64,000 nt of DNA from Lucifuga dentata (lineage: Eukaryota > Chordata > Actinopteri > Ophidiiformes > Bythitidae), in contig VXCM01000242.1 of assembly GCA_014773175.1 (NCBI GenBank), positions 72,501 through 136,500 of the forward strand. Reading direction: 5' to 3'. A program made the translations under genes and the position numbers. Positions within the stretch are counted from its first letter, which is position 1, and each line of letters opens with the position of its first letter. Below the pieces are notes generated by a model. That model saw nothing but the letters and a program-made list of their open reading frames with translations, was not told where the DNA came from and did no database searches. This document shows positions 1 to 11,793 of this stretch, piece after piece.

Positions 1-103
1 TAAGAGAGAGACAGGAAGTGGGCTGTGTGTGGTGGAGACGGTTCACATGAGGGCCTGTCTGGCCGCCCCCTGCTCCTCTTTCAAATCTCTCTAACACAAC
101 TTT

Positions 104-105
<2 letters not shown>

Positions 106-142
<37 letters not shown>
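106..142 (+). repeat. (CT)n microsatellite
   Basis: About 18 CT units in the klf12 intron. Confidence 0.95.
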
Positions 143-144
<2 letters not shown>

Positions 145-383
145 TCCTCCCCCTCTACCTGTTTCTCAGTATCCAGCCTCAGAGACCTCAAACGAAAGCA
201 GCTACGCTCCATCGCTGCAGCCAGCGCCCCCTAAATATGCCTTTCAGATATTCCTCCTCCCTCAATAAGCAGAGGTGTTTTTATTTTCCATCTCTTCTGC
301 GTTAATGAAAAGTTCTTGTTTCACAGCTGACAATGACTGGTGGTGAGACAGAAACCACAGATCTTTTCTTCCTTCCCTTGTTT

Positions 384-430
384 TGTGTGTGTGTGTATGT
401 GTGGGTCTGTGGGGGTGTATGTGTGTGTGA
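384..430 (+). repeat. imperfect (GT)n microsatellite
   Basis: GT units broken by ATG and GGG. Confidence 0.85.
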
Positions 431-749
431 GGCACATGAGCAAATGTGTTTCCCTTGTGTTTGCACGCACACATACACACTTCACCACTTCCCTGCTGGG
501 CTTCACTGTAAGCAATGACAAATTATACAATCAGCACTGATATTGATCGCTTATCGGACAGGAAATGTCACGGCAAATTTTATTGATGACACAAATAACT
601 CGGCGGTCATTAACTTCATTGGATTACAATAAAATAAAACAGTCTGTACCTTTGATTGATGAAAGTATGAATACCAGCTTCCTTACTTCAGCCATACTCA
701 TAATACAGGGCTGCACTGCCACCTGCTGGCAAATATAGTGTTCTGCAAT

Positions 750-926
750 CTGTGGCATTACAAGGAGGTTATACTTTCACCCAATTTTGTCTTTTGTGTT
801 GTTTGTTACTCAAAAAGTTCTGAAGGCTTTTGACAAAACTTCATGAAAGTGTGGGTTATGGTGCAGGGAATAATTCATTAATTTTGGTCGCAGAACTAGG
901 AAATCTTTAATAATTTCTTAACATCT
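750..926 (+). repeat. degenerate fish repeat R (ctcaaaaagttctgaa type)
   Basis: acaaggaggttatactttcaccc, tactcaaaaagttctgaagg, gtgcagggaataattcattaatttt and taatttcttaacat recur at about 24290-24450 and 60660-60830. This is a widespread unclassified repeat with no coding sequence. Confidence 0.6.
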
Positions 927-1315
927 CTTCAAGGAGCATACTGGTTAGTTAGCATGTTTACAAAATACAACCTGCATTACACGTTACTTTACTGCCAACT
1001 ATTTTTCAAAACTCCTTAAGTGGTAAATTTTAGATTTTTATTCCTACCTTCCAAACTGCCACTGGTTACACTTTATTCCAGTATGCTATTAAAATCAACT
1101 TGTACAGACTTTAAACGTGTTTAAGATAAGTAATCTATCACAAACATCATTCCTCCTTTTTGTTAAAGGTAGTTAATTCGGTCCAATACAGAGCTGCACA
1201 GAAAAAAAATTTGTGTCTCCACCACGGAATATAGTCTCAGGAGAGAAACTGAGAAATTAAAATGACCTTGCCTTCTACATTCAGGTGTACATGTAAGTAG
1301 GCAAGACTTTGAATT

Positions 1316-1888
1316 CAGCTGATAGGACAAATATCAAACCATTGAATCGACGTTATCAGCGATGTTATCAGCCATACGAATGGGCTAGTAGGGCCTACTA
1401 CACCTAGTAGTAGGTTCAGCAGGCCGTTATTAGCAACTCCTATCACTGATCGTATCACTGATCCAAGTTGGCACCACCCGGTCAGACAAATATCAAACCA
1501 TTGAATCGACATTAGTCCAATGGGCTGATTGGCGCACTCGAAGCCTCAGGAGTAACCCTAACCCTAACCCTAACTGTACAGATGCATAGTAATAAAGACG
1601 AAGACAAACGAACACCAACTTCCTTCCAGGCGCAGATGTCTTCAAAACCGAACTGCGCATGCTCCTGAGGGTGTGCCAAGTTGGATGAGTGATAAGAATT
1701 GCTAATAATAGCCTGCTGAACCTGCTAGTAGGTGTAGTAGGCCCCTACTAGCCCATTCGTATNGAATTGCTAATAATAGCCTGCTGAACCTGCTAGTAGG
1801 TGTAGTAGGCCCCTACTAGCCCATTCGTATGGCTGATAACATCGCTGATAATATTGATTCAATGGTTTGATATCTGTCCAACCGGGTG
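1316..1888. mobile_element. nested inverted-repeat element (possibly hAT-like)
   Basis: Inserted in the element at 927-2073. Flanked by ttgaatt at 1309-1315 and 1889-1895, a 7-8 bp target duplication. The termini are long inverted repeats of about 110 bp (1322-1436 against about 1700-1880) sharing gacaaatatcaaaccattga and the palindromic tagtaggcccctactagccc block. A third internal copy of the terminal motif occurs at about 1478-1512. Ends in CA...TG and a 7-8 bp duplication suggest hAT, but the first bases of the two ends match poorly. The true length is about 506 bp once the 67-bp assembly duplication around N 1763 is removed. Confidence 0.65.
1553..1576 (+). repeat. short telomere-like array, (CCCTAA)3
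   Basis: About three and a half tandem CCCTAA units (vertebrate telomere sequence, C-rich strand on +) inside the nested element. Too short to be a telomere; see findings. Confidence 0.85.
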
Positions 1889-2109
1889 TTGAATTTTAAG
1901 TTGGGTGTTTCACCCGAACATTTGATTTCAAAAGATTAGGAGATTTGGCAAAATAACAGAAAAATTAATGCACAGTTTTATATTTTGAGAAATGGCTGGC
2001 AGTAACACATAATGCATATGCAAGTATTATTTATTGGGCTCAAACATGCAAGATCACAGGTATGGTCCTTTAACATCCCAACTGTTTGTCAAGTTCTTGA
2101 TCTCAATGA

Positions 2110-2410
2110 AAACATCAGGCATATTTGTTTAATGATAGACATGGTCTGGATCCGGATAAGGATCTGGATCTCGTGGACAATATACTTGGACTAGAATTGT
2201 TCATATAAGAAACACTAATGAGTAGCTGAGATGATACTTTTTCAGTAGCTTGCTAACAGTTTTGGTTTTTTGATAGACCATTTTTTTAAAAATTTTTTGA
2301 TAGTTATAGAAGCAGATCCAGAAAAATGATTGTAGCTGTTTCTTTCTCTTTAGACCAGTATATTATCAGAACAAGACAAATTGAGTTTAGATTTGTTCAG
2401 CCTCAGTGGA
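2110..2410 (+). repeat. degenerate fish repeat R, distal part
   Basis: ggatccggataaggatctggat, tgagtagctgagatgatact, ttcagtagc and agaagcagatccagaaaa recur at about 24920-25120 and 22870-23060. It ends just before the pyrimidine tract of the klf12 exon. Confidence 0.6.
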
Positions 2411-2521
2411 CTCCTGCACTTTATGTGTGACACGTGACCCACACACACATTCTAGTTTGAATCAAATCCAAGTCAAATTCACAGCAAATATTTTTCATTT
2501 TCTTTTTTCCTCCTGTTGCAG

Positions 2522-2679
2522 TTCCATGTCACCGTTCAGTATTGACAGCATACGGCGCCCCCGGAGGTCAGAATCTCCAGACTCCAAAAAGAGAAGAATC
2601 CACAGATGTGACTTTGAGGGCTGCAATAAGGTTTACACCAAAAGCTCCCATCTAAAAGCACACAGGAGGACGCACACAG
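2522..2679 (+). CDS. klf12: klf12 penultimate coding exon (linker and zinc finger 1)
   Basis: Internal exon of a Krueppel-like transcription factor that binds CACCC/GC-box DNA in the nucleus; mammalian KLF12 is a CtBP-recruiting repressor. The acceptor is a pyrimidine tract ending ttgcag at 2516-2521 and the donor is cacacag/gtcagt at 2679/2680. The exon enters with the last base of a split codon and leaves after the first base of a Gly codon. The frame reads [12 protein letters not shown], then [16 protein letters not shown] and the whole of zinc finger 1 (CDFEGC ... H-x3-H type, ending RRTHTG). The SPFSI-RR and RRSESPDS linker is characteristic of KLF12 rather than KLF3 or KLF8. The ATG at 2526 is an internal Met, not a start. 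Unlike klf5 in this window, finger 1 is not interrupted by an intron. The CtBP-binding and other N-terminal exons lie upstream of the window. Confidence 0.93.
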
Positions 2680-2910
2680 GTCAGTGGGACTCGGTATGTG
2701 TTTCTGTATGCTGTGATTTCATCTGTCTATTCTTACATACTTATATACTCAGAAGATTCCACTCAGATACACAGTCTGACCACCTTCATGTCTGAGTCGT
2801 TTTGAAGAACTGGTCTTCAAATCAAGATCAGGTCACATGAGTAAGACTAGAGCAACTAAAAGTACTGGATCAAAACCCCAAAATGCAATAAATGGCACAT
2901 ATGTCTTTCC

Positions 2911-2937
2911 AAAAAAAAAAAAAAAAAAAAAAAAAAA
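2911..2937 (+). repeat. A27 homopolymer
   Basis: Uninterrupted run of A in the last klf12 intron. Confidence 0.9.
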
Positions 2938-3407
2938 TAGAAATACTGTATACTGCGTCAACATACATCAAATCATTTATTGAGGATTTCGAACCAAACA
3001 TCAATAAAACTGCTCATTTTTCATATTTATTGGTAAGAAGGGAAAAGCCAAACATCCAACGCTGGCCAGGCAAAATAGGCACAAGATCAAGATAAATCAA
3101 ATATATTAAAAAGCATCAAGTCAAAGTCAGATCTGAGACTAAACTTATAGCTCATCCTTAGATCATGAGAAACCCATTTAAGATGCCTGACTCATACTCT
3201 GATACTGAACTGTCAACTGTGGCTAGTTAATAAGTTTATTTGTGATAATTGCTCAGAAAATTCCACCCATCACAGTTGCGGATGTTATAATATTACTGTG
3301 TCAAACAGGGAGTAGACAATCCATGAAACCTGCTTTTTTTTACACATTATATACTGTTGATTGATAAGTTATGGCCCTAATATATATTTATGGCCCTTTA
3401 AATATAT

Positions 3408-3631
3408 TTAAAGGACCATACCAGCCATTTTCCATATTTGAGCCTAATATATTAAATTTTCATACATGTAACGTTACTGACAATCATTTCCTAAAGCATA
3501 CTACTGGAACGGTGAATTTAAAAAAATTTCCTACCTTCCAGACTGCCATTGGTTTCAGTTTCAGGTGTCAGTAACGTTATGTGTATGAAAATTAGGCTTA
3601 AACATGCAAAATGGCCGGTACAGTCCTTTAA
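3408..3631 (+). mobile_element. family 1 TTAA element, internally deleted
   Basis: Keeps the left inverted repeat (ttaaaggaccataccagcc) and some flanking interior up to cattggtttcagtttcag, then jumps to the right inverted repeat ending ggtacagtcctttaa. About 225 bp against about 620 for full copies. Confidence 0.85.
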
Positions 3632-4706
3632 CTCAGAGGCGTTGTAGTTATTTATTTTTAAAAATAATCTCCCTCCTCTTGGCAAACTTCTGCTAACAAT
3701 GCTCGAGGGACTTTATCCCAGTTTCATACATTTTCATTTCTTTTCTTTTTCTTTCTTTTTTTTTTTTTTTTTTTNTTTTTTTTTTTTTTTTTGGCTGCCC
3801 AAAAATAATGCGATATGGTTCCAACTTTTCACATTTAGGAAGAGGTGACAGTCTTAGTCAAATCAGGTGAGCAGGAATGAGCACTAAACTAGTTAAAACC
3901 ATGCAGTTATAGAAAGCAGAGAGCAAATAAATCAGTACTGCAGGTTGTAGTTTGTCCATCTTGAACGAGATCACAGATTGTTGGGTACCTCACTTCCTTA
4001 TTTGCCAGGCTCAGAACTTATCAAGTTATCATCATCCATTTTGCATCAAAGCTCTTACAAAGATCTCACACACATCCTCTGGCTTCCTGTTACCATACTA
4101 CATCGAGAGTGTGGAAACACCTCCATGATGGCTTACTATCTTCTTCTACAAGTAAAAGATATTGATCTCAAGCGAACGGCTCAGAGACGAGCAGGATACA
4201 CAGAACCATGATACCAGACGCCAGGTTCCAACCCTTAAGAGACCATAGTGTGAAAACATGATGGTACAGAGGAAGCAGAACCGCAGCCTTGTTGAAAGAG
4301 CATCTCTAATGAATTGAGTGGGAATACAGGCTCAGCAGGAGCCACAGACGCTTCATTCTCAGACGCCTCATTAACTACATCAGAAAATGCAGCGAGTGTG
4401 AATGTTACGGAAATTCTGGAGCCTGTCTTCCTCTTTCCTCCATGCATGCTTTAGCAAAGTTTATACAACCAAACAGAATATAGATTCTTGAACAAGGAAC
4501 TGATGTTTGACCTTTGGAAATGCTATGATCATACATCGACTGTTTTATGGCTCTTTCATAAGACGTTACAATGCACTATGAATAGATACCATCACAGGAT
4601 GTTGTCTGCACTCACTAGACATTCAGATATACTTAAAGAGATTCAAAGGTCAATATTCTAAATATGTAAAGGTAACTCGTGCCAGCGATAGAACAAAGTC
4701 TACTAG

Positions 4707-4928
<222 letters not shown>

Positions 4929-4936
4929 ACCGGCCG

Positions 4937-4946
4937 GAGAGAGAGN

Positions 4947-4987
<41 letters not shown>
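4937..4987 (+). repeat. (GA)n microsatellite directly after the klf12 stop
   Basis: About 25 GA units, with N at 4946. Starts 9 bases after TGA, so it is transcribed in the 3' UTR. Confidence 0.95.
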
Positions 4988-4992
<5 letters not shown>

Positions 4993-5070
4993 AGGTCAAA
5001 TAGAGAAGGAACAGACACGGGCAGCTGGGGGAGCGGGATCTCCCTGTGAATGTTATTCAGCTTGCCTGGG

Positions 5071-5147
5071 CACACACTCACACATATACATACACACACA
5101 GACGCACACACACACACACACACTCACACATATACATACACACACAG

Positions 5148-5183
<36 letters not shown>

Positions 5184-5203
5184 ATACACATGCACACACA
5201 CAC
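5071..5203 (+). repeat. compound (CA)n microsatellite
   Basis: CA units with TA and GA interruptions. A 40-base unit (cacatatacatacacacaca gacgcac...) occurs twice in tandem. In the probable klf12 3' UTR. Confidence 0.92.
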
Positions 5204-6698
5204 TTGTCTGTCAGAAGGAGAAAAGATGGAGAGGTGCACAGGGCTTTCAAGCACAAAAACAGGGTCACTTCTGGATCTTCGGTGGGTTGGAAGGAACAGA
5301 TGGCAAGATCTTTTACTGTCATGTGGAGTATAATAGGGAACTGTGTTTCACAGCAACATGTGTGTGCTGTCAAAAAAAAAAAATCACTTAGATTTTTAAT
5401 ATGAAACTCACAGTCTTCATTTGGACAAAAAATGCAATCGCAACCGTCTCGTTTTGGTATCTTTCTTTTCGTTAAAGTTCGACCGGCTGCTTTTCAGGCA
5501 TCTATAATGTGAAAGACCCCAGCGTTTGGAAAGGATTTGCTGCGTTTGTGCTCTTGATGCAGAACCAAATGACTGGACCGCAGGAAAGGACTGGGGCCTT
5601 GTTGGAACTAAAGGCAGTATTATTGTGCTGCTCCCTGTGAGTCTGAATTGCGACCAGCAGAGGGCACCATCTAATCATTGCTGGTTTCCTGCTGGAGCCT
5701 GCTGTTGAATCCAAGGCAACTTGACAGAGACACAGAGGGCTGGACTTTCACCCATCCAACACCCAGCAAACAAAAATGATTTAATGAAATCGCCACAACC
5801 GGAATAAAGCATCAGCAACCTCATCAGCACACCCACTCTGAATGCAAGACGTGGGCCTGCTTCAGATATTTCTCGCTATATTTCAAAACTGGACATATAT
5901 CATAATCACCGCACCAGCAGAGAAACACATCACTTGTCGCAGAGATGGATAAACCCCAGATGTCATCAGTGCGATCCTTTATGTTGAGCCACTTGAAAAC
6001 ATTTTTTCTTTAAAAAAAAAAAAACAAAAAACAAAAAAAACTCTTTGGTGGATTTTGTGCTGTGATTAGCAATCAGTAAAGTGCAATCTTAAAGGGTAAA
6101 TATAATTTCAATATGACACCTTTTTATTTGTTGTAGCTTACTTTTTAATGCCTGCTTTGCTTATGTTTGACTCAGAAAAAAAGAGGAAAAAAAAACAACC
6201 CCTCATGTACAGTGAATCTTGAAACAATCAGTGGAATTTTCCAGTATGTGAAAAAAAAACAAAACAAAAAAAAAAAAAAAANAAAAAAAAAAAAAAAAAC
6301 AGAGGCACCTTACAGACTCACGCTTTTGTTCTTTTCATTCAATCTGCTTTATTATTCAGATGGATTATCTCAGATGTGTTCCGGGGAAAGTGTGATTTCT
6401 GAAGAGCAATACGTTCTGAACACATGAATAAGAGCCAATCTCCTCTTTTGTTCTGTTTGCTGATGTCAGTGAGGGTTCGGCCATCGTGGAGAAGTTTCTA
6501 CTTGTGCCGCCTCCTTATTCTACACAATGACTCCCTCTGTTTCTAGTTTGGTTTGTTGCTCCATCACGAGTCTCTAATCTGATGTCTGTTTGCACCTGAA
6601 AGCAAAACAGCCTCATAATTACTATCAAATCATTTCAGGATTATTTTGTCTCATAAAACAGGAAGTCACTTGAAATGTTTTCACCTCAGACCAGATAT

Positions 6699-7050
6699 GC
6701 AGCTGCAAGAAAAAGTTAGTGAATCATTTGGAGTTCTGCATGAATGTATCATCAAACGTGGTGGGCATAATAATAGACAGACACAATCTGCCTGACCTGA
6801 TCTCAATCTTTTACTGAATATATTTCTTAATTATTCATAGTCCAAGCAGGAAAAAGTATATGAACCTTGTATTTAATACCTGGTAGCAATAACCTCCACC
6901 AAATGTTTCCTGAAGCCTCTGATTTGACTTTTCACAAAGCCAGGAGGAACTTGTAGAGCATTTCCTGCACAAACAGACTTCATCGGGTCATGCCAATCAG
7001 GTTAAAGTTTGGAGACTGACTTGGCCATTCCAAAACAGGAATTTTACTCT
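6699..7050 (-). mobile_element. Tc1/mariner-type transposon remnant
   Basis: Contains gcaagaaaaagttagtgaa, aaaaagtatatgaaccttgt, gcaataacctccaccaaa and ttggccattccaaaacagga. I recognise this order from teleost Tc1-like elements, where it lies near one end and continues into antisense transposase. No intact frame remains and a long T run interrupts it at 7069. Identification is from memory of the family. Confidence 0.55.
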
Positions 7051-7066
7051 ATTCAAATTTAATTGT

Positions 7067-7067
<1 letters not shown>

Positions 7068-7128
<61 letters not shown>

Positions 7129-7129
7129 N
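7068..7129 (+). repeat. long T homopolymer ending at an N
   Basis: More than 60 T. Length unreliable because the assembler stopped at N 7130. Confidence 0.85.
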
Positions 7130-7370
7130 ATTCTGACATTCTTCTCTTAAATTTGTTGTTGCAATTTGGAATTCATTATTCCCTCAATAATTTTCGGGCT
7201 TTCCAGGCCCTGAGGCTGCAGAGCAGCTTCAAACACGACACCAGGCAGACATTTTGCACCTTTTTAATTGGGCAGGACACCTTCCAGCCCAAACCTCCAA
7301 TCACGTCTCACTGATCCCAACCTGACCCCAACTAGCTTTTGGAGAAGTCCGAAATCTGAGGCTGTTAATG

Positions 7371-7959
7371 TTAAAGGGCCATACCAGCCATTTTTCATGT
7401 TTGAGCCTAATATATTAAATTTTCATACATGTAACATTACTGACAATCATTTCCTAAAGCATACTACTGGAACGGTGAATTAAAAATGTTTTTTCTTGCC
7501 TTCTAGACTGCCATTGGTTCCAGTTCAGTTTGGTACGCTATAAAAATCAACTTGCTGATACTTGAAACATTCTTGGGATAGGTAATCCATCATCGCAAAC
7601 AAGACATATATTCAGGGTTTTTTTTAAAAGTTATGTAATTTTAGTGTTTAAGTGCAATAAAAAGCACGAGTGAATGTATGTCTCCACTGGGGAATATAGT
7701 CCAAAAGAAGCCCTGCATTTATCAAAATATTTAAATGGCTGTTGCATAAGGCTACGTAACTATTAGCAGATGAAACAGCGATTTTAAAGGTGGGTGTATC
7801 GCTTGAATATTTGATTTGGAAAGGTTAAGAGATTTAGCAATTATCAGGAAAGCTGAAATATGGTTTTATCCTTTGGGAAATGATTGTCAGTAATGTAACA
7901 TGTATGAAAATTGAATATATTAGGCTTAGACATGCAAAATGGCCGGCATGGTCCTTTAA
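7371..7959 (+). mobile_element. family 1 TTAA element, near full length
   Basis: Begins ttaaagggccataccagcc and ends ggcatggtcctttaa. Inverted repeats of about 90 bp include the gattgtcagtaa and tattaggct blocks. No open frame of transposase size; non-autonomous. Lies in the probable klf12 3' UTR. Confidence 0.9.
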
Positions 7960-9739
7960 ATTGTTATTTTCAGTGCTAACATTTATCATCGCTAATCAGA
8001 CTGTTTGTTGCTGTGACTTTGAATGAAGACCAGACCACATTTCATGAGTCATTAATGCTAAAATTCAAGATATTCCAAAGGATTCGCTGATTTATTATTT
8101 TCACCGCATGTTAAGATTTATCTGAGATTTGGCTATAAAAGATATTGAAACAGAGGAGACACACACGTACACACACAGATAAATACATACATGCATACAC
8201 AAACAATGCTAGACATGCTTATGCACATACAATTGCCTACATTTCAGAAGATCACATGATTTCATGACAGGAATATATTAGTGGACAACATCGCTAAATA
8301 TTAATTTGAAAATTAAATAAATAAAGTTTGGTTTTATGGTTGCAGTAACACCATTTTTAAAGTATTTCCTTTGCTGTGTAAAAGCTGCAGACATAAAATG
8401 AGAACAGCAGGCAACTCGCATTATATGATAGTGCTGCTAAATGCAGTTTTTGGACCGAGGCCAGTAAATGAAAATGCTAACTTTTTGATAATAGCACCTT
8501 GAAATCCGTATGCTCACACTCATGCACCTACACACATACACACACACATACACTTACGCACTTAATTCCAACATCCTCACTTTCAGTAAGCAGCCAAATC
8601 CAGGAAGTCATTTCCACACATCCACCCAATGTCTGACTCCCCTTTGATAATGTATGTCATCATATTTATGTATATTATTTGTGCACATGTCATTATGCCC
8701 AGTTGTATTATCATTTTTGGCAAAAGCATATCAGCACCTTGTTTGTTTATTAGTATGATTTTTCAAATTATTTTATTTCAGATGTCAATTTATAAACAAA
8801 TAATCGTCATCGTATTTTATCATCCATATAGTGTATAAGAACATTTTATGATTGAGGGGCACTTCGTCATTGCATATAACTCTTTTTCTGTAAAAAGGAA
8901 CTTTTGAAATGTTGTAATATATGTGATAGTGAAGATTATTACAAAGTTCTACAGCCTGTATATACATTGGAAAAATAGGGCTTTTGATTAGTAGATGCAG
9001 GAAATACATTTATACATGTAAAGTCTTTTTTCAGAGACTGTAATTTATCTAATTTGATATAAAGTGAAATGGGGCTAATAGTTTTCATTCTGTAAATGAT
9101 CATTTGTGGTGTTATAAATAACAGTTTGCTTCTTTTGGTTTGTGGTTAACTACGTTCATGTTCCGGTCATATTTTTTTTCCAAGGCTGAACCAGTGTTTG
9201 CTATAATCAAGTTATTTATAAGGTACTCAGTTCCCTGTGTTGCTATTTTGCCACGCCTGGACAAGAAATTCTATTGATTAAGCACATATCAACATGTACT
9301 CTTGTATTCAGTATATGACTGCATGCCTTAATCCAACAATTTCTTTTTTTTTTTTTTTTTTTTTTTTTTGTTAAAATTCAATTTGACTTGAAGATGGCTA
9401 CGAGTGTCTCGACAGGACAGAGTGTATTGTATTTCCCCTTCAGCATCTCTTTCCTCATTTCAAAGCATAATTTTGTAACGGTAAACCAGGGTCAAAGTTA
9501 TGCAATAATAATGAATAGTGCCTCATATCGCAAATGTGTAATATCAATTTCAACATGTGTGCTCAAATTAATAAATTTCAGATGGGAAACGGCGAATTTT
9601 GGCAAAGCACAGACAATATTATGCAAGTCTGACCTCTAATATTTAATTTTTCTTTTCGCACTGAGCCTTACGCTATTGTTTCCAATGCAGCATCCTCCCT
9701 TAATATTTTCACAGGCTGTTTATGACACATTATTATTAT

Positions 9740-10340
9740 TTTTTGATGAAGGTTCACAGTCATCCAGATCATTAGATATTTAGCAGAAGTAGTTCAAGGT
9801 CCAGTAACTAGACATGATGTTTAGTCTTGAAGACATTTCACCACTCATCCAACTCGCTTCATCGCTTTGGCCAATGGCAGCAAACCAGCATTTATCCTCT
9901 GAGTCGTTCACACCTTTGGCCAGGTGACTTCTTAAGTCACGTAGGAGTCATGAAAACTCAGTATGATCTGCACGGATCTATACAAAAACTGTCAAAGTGC
10001 ATCACCAACATAGAATGATCGACTCCTTGGGCCAATCATCTGTGTACCTGCACATAAAGATAAGAAAGGCTTGTTTGATGACAGAAAAGGTAAACATTTG
10101 CGAGAGGAATTATGGAATCCATCTATATGTCAAACTGGAAATATCTTCTAGCAGAAGGGCTACATCACCGCTATCCTGACATCACCCCAACTTTGGTCTT
10201 CAGAGCAGTTCACACCTGACTGATGTGACTCTAACGACTCCATCGAGTCTCACACGACCGCCATTTGATGCTAACAACCCTCACATGTCTTCCATGTGAC
10301 CCAAAAAATGACTTGCACAAAGGTGTGAACGACTCTCAGT
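9740..10340. mobile_element. retroelement-like fragment, cluster of degenerate pieces
   Basis: The block ggttcacagtcatccagat ... gtcttgaagacatttcacca / ctcatccaac is common across teleost genomes, usually at one end of LINE-type repeats. tcacacctttggccaggtga follows. An inverted piece (gggatgagtggcgaacgtct tc) occurs at about 11097-11120, beyond the hAT element. No reverse transcriptase frame is left; class uncertain. Confidence 0.45.
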
Positions 10341-10349
10341 GAATAAAGC

Positions 10350-11087
10350 CTTGAAACATGCTAAAGTTTAATAAATCCATCACAGCCAAAAAGATGCCTA
10401 TTAGGTTTTTTTTGCCGAAGTAACTTCAACATGTAGCTGCATGGAAGAACGATGTATGTGTCCGCCAGGAAATACAGTCCCAGGATAAGATGGCTTTTAT
10501 GAAGTTAAGTGCAAGCTACAATCTTGTGTATAAGTGTTAGAAGCAGGGGCAGCGCTAGTGGTGGGCTCATGGGGCTTAAGCCCCGAATGTTTTTCATAAA
10601 GCCCCGAATCTGTTTTGTAATAGTGTGTTTTGAATTTTCTGTAGCGTTTTTGCAATTACTCAAATTCATCGCCAAGGCAGAACCACAGTGTTGTGAACAG
10701 ATTGGTCAGACCAAATTGGTATATGGAACGGACATAAAGCACATATAGCTCCACTGTTTTGATCTTTGTAAAGGTTTTTGTTTAAAGAGATTTTAAGCCT
10801 CATATAACTTGTTAGAAGATGTACAGTAAACTGATTTGTCACATTTCTTAAGCATTTCTCGAAATTTATATTTAGCTTAGGTAGATATAAAATAGCTTTG
10901 GCTAGCTACCAGAGCTAATAGCTTTGGTAGATAGCCAAAGCTATTTCAGGGATGATCTCCACTGAATTTTCCAGTGGAGATCTGGGCTATGCTCTGGATC
11001 TCCATTAACCCTAAATCTGCCCCTGGTTAGAAGGCGAAACATTGACTTTTAAGGTGGATGTCTCACCTGAAAATTTGATTTTGAACA
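10350..11087 (+). mobile_element. family 1b fragment split by a hAT element
   Basis: aaatccatcacagcc, gaagtaactt, catggaagaa and aatacagtcccagga before the insertion, and gcgaaacattgacttttaaggtgg after it, follow the order of 54132-54655. Both terminal inverted repeats are missing or unrecognisable. Confidence 0.7.
10544..11025. mobile_element. non-autonomous hAT-type transposon
   Basis: A 482-bp insertion with terminal inverted repeats CAGGGGCAG...CTGCCCCTG and a perfect 8-bp target duplication gttagaag at 10536-10543 and 11026-11033. Removing it restores the family 1b sequence (gtgttagaaggcgaaac, compare gtgttagaagggaaaac at 54474). CAGGG termini and 8-bp duplications are the signature of the hAT superfamily. 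No transposase frame; the longest frame inside is 79 codons and unrelated. Confidence 0.9.
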
Positions 11088-11356
11088 GAAGACGCTGCTG
11101 GGATGAGTGGCGAACGTCTTCAAAACCGAACACGTCCAGTTGCCTTGAACCACTGCTAGATACTATTTTGCTCGCAGTAAGTGACTCCCTCTATGGGGAA
11201 CAAGATGAGTTACGAAGTCGTCTTGATGTTTCAGCTTCAACGCAGTAATTCCACTGAGGATAATGAGGAATCTTACATATGCTATGGCAGGATTCCAGCC
11301 GTAGACTGACGCCTTTGTGAATGAATACAGATGTTACACACATCTCTATCAGCTCA

Positions 11357-11392
<36 letters not shown>
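11357..11392 (+). repeat. (CT)n microsatellite
   Basis: About 17 CT units with one GT interruption. Confidence 0.9.
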
Positions 11393-11787
11393 TTTACTTT
11401 CTGCTTTTGAGATTTTTAAGTAGTGAAGCCAATGCCTATGTTTCAAGTTTGCTGATATTACGTACAGTAATTGTTGTTCCTGTATTTATGTAAAGTGAGT
11501 GTAGTGTAAATATATTCAGATCTTTTCATTCTTACCGTAAAGATTGTGATTATTGCTCAGCGTTGCTTCAAAAAGGGAGATTCTGCTCACGGAATTCCAC
11601 ATCTGCAAAAGAAATTTTTAGTCCTGATATTTTTCAAGGCGTCCTTTTCTTTTTTCTCTGAGAGTTGTTTAAGTATCCAGTCAGTGTTTTGCCTTTTTCT
11701 CTGTATTTTTCATATGGATGGAGCTGTGAAATTAAAATAAGTTCAAACATATACATGTATATTAATATGAATGGAGGCATGAAGGTT

Positions 11788-11793
11788 AATAAA
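11788..11793 (+). promoter_or_regulatory. candidate distal polyadenylation signal for klf12
   Basis: AATAAA followed within 30 bases by a T/G-rich tract. It is the last good signal on the + strand before the next transposon at 12041. No transcript evidence is available. Confidence 0.4.

Larger units (their letters stand above)
927..2073 (+). mobile_element. family 1b TTAA element with a nested insertion
   Basis: Diverged relative of the family 1 elements. The right end, gcaagatcacaggtatggtcctttaa, is clear at 2048-2073. The left end is decayed (aaggagcatactgg at 931). Internal blocks (tgccactggtt, attaaaatcaacttgt, gtctccacca, gggtgtttcaccc) align in order with 54132-54655. No coding capacity. 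The continuity is broken at 1316-1888 by another element. Confidence 0.75.
1..2521 (+). other. klf12: klf12 intron upstream of the finger exons
   Basis: I see no coding exon here. The sequence holds a CT microsatellite, a GT microsatellite, a TTAA-type element with a nested insertion, and unclassified degenerate repeats at about 750-926 and 2110-2410. A pyrimidine tract ending in cag at about 170 resembles an acceptor, but the frame behind it closes after about 20 codons and does not resemble KLF12. That the stretch is intronic is inferred from the exon at 2522, which needs upstream exons. Confidence 0.7.

Noticed and set aside
160..235. Possible klf12 exon after the pyrimidine tract ending cag
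   Set aside because: The only long frame stops within about 20 codons (SSLRDLKRKQ type) and does not resemble the expected KLF12 sequence.
1553..1576. Telomere or chromosome end
   Set aside because: Only about three CCCTAA units, embedded in a transposon and far from the window edge.
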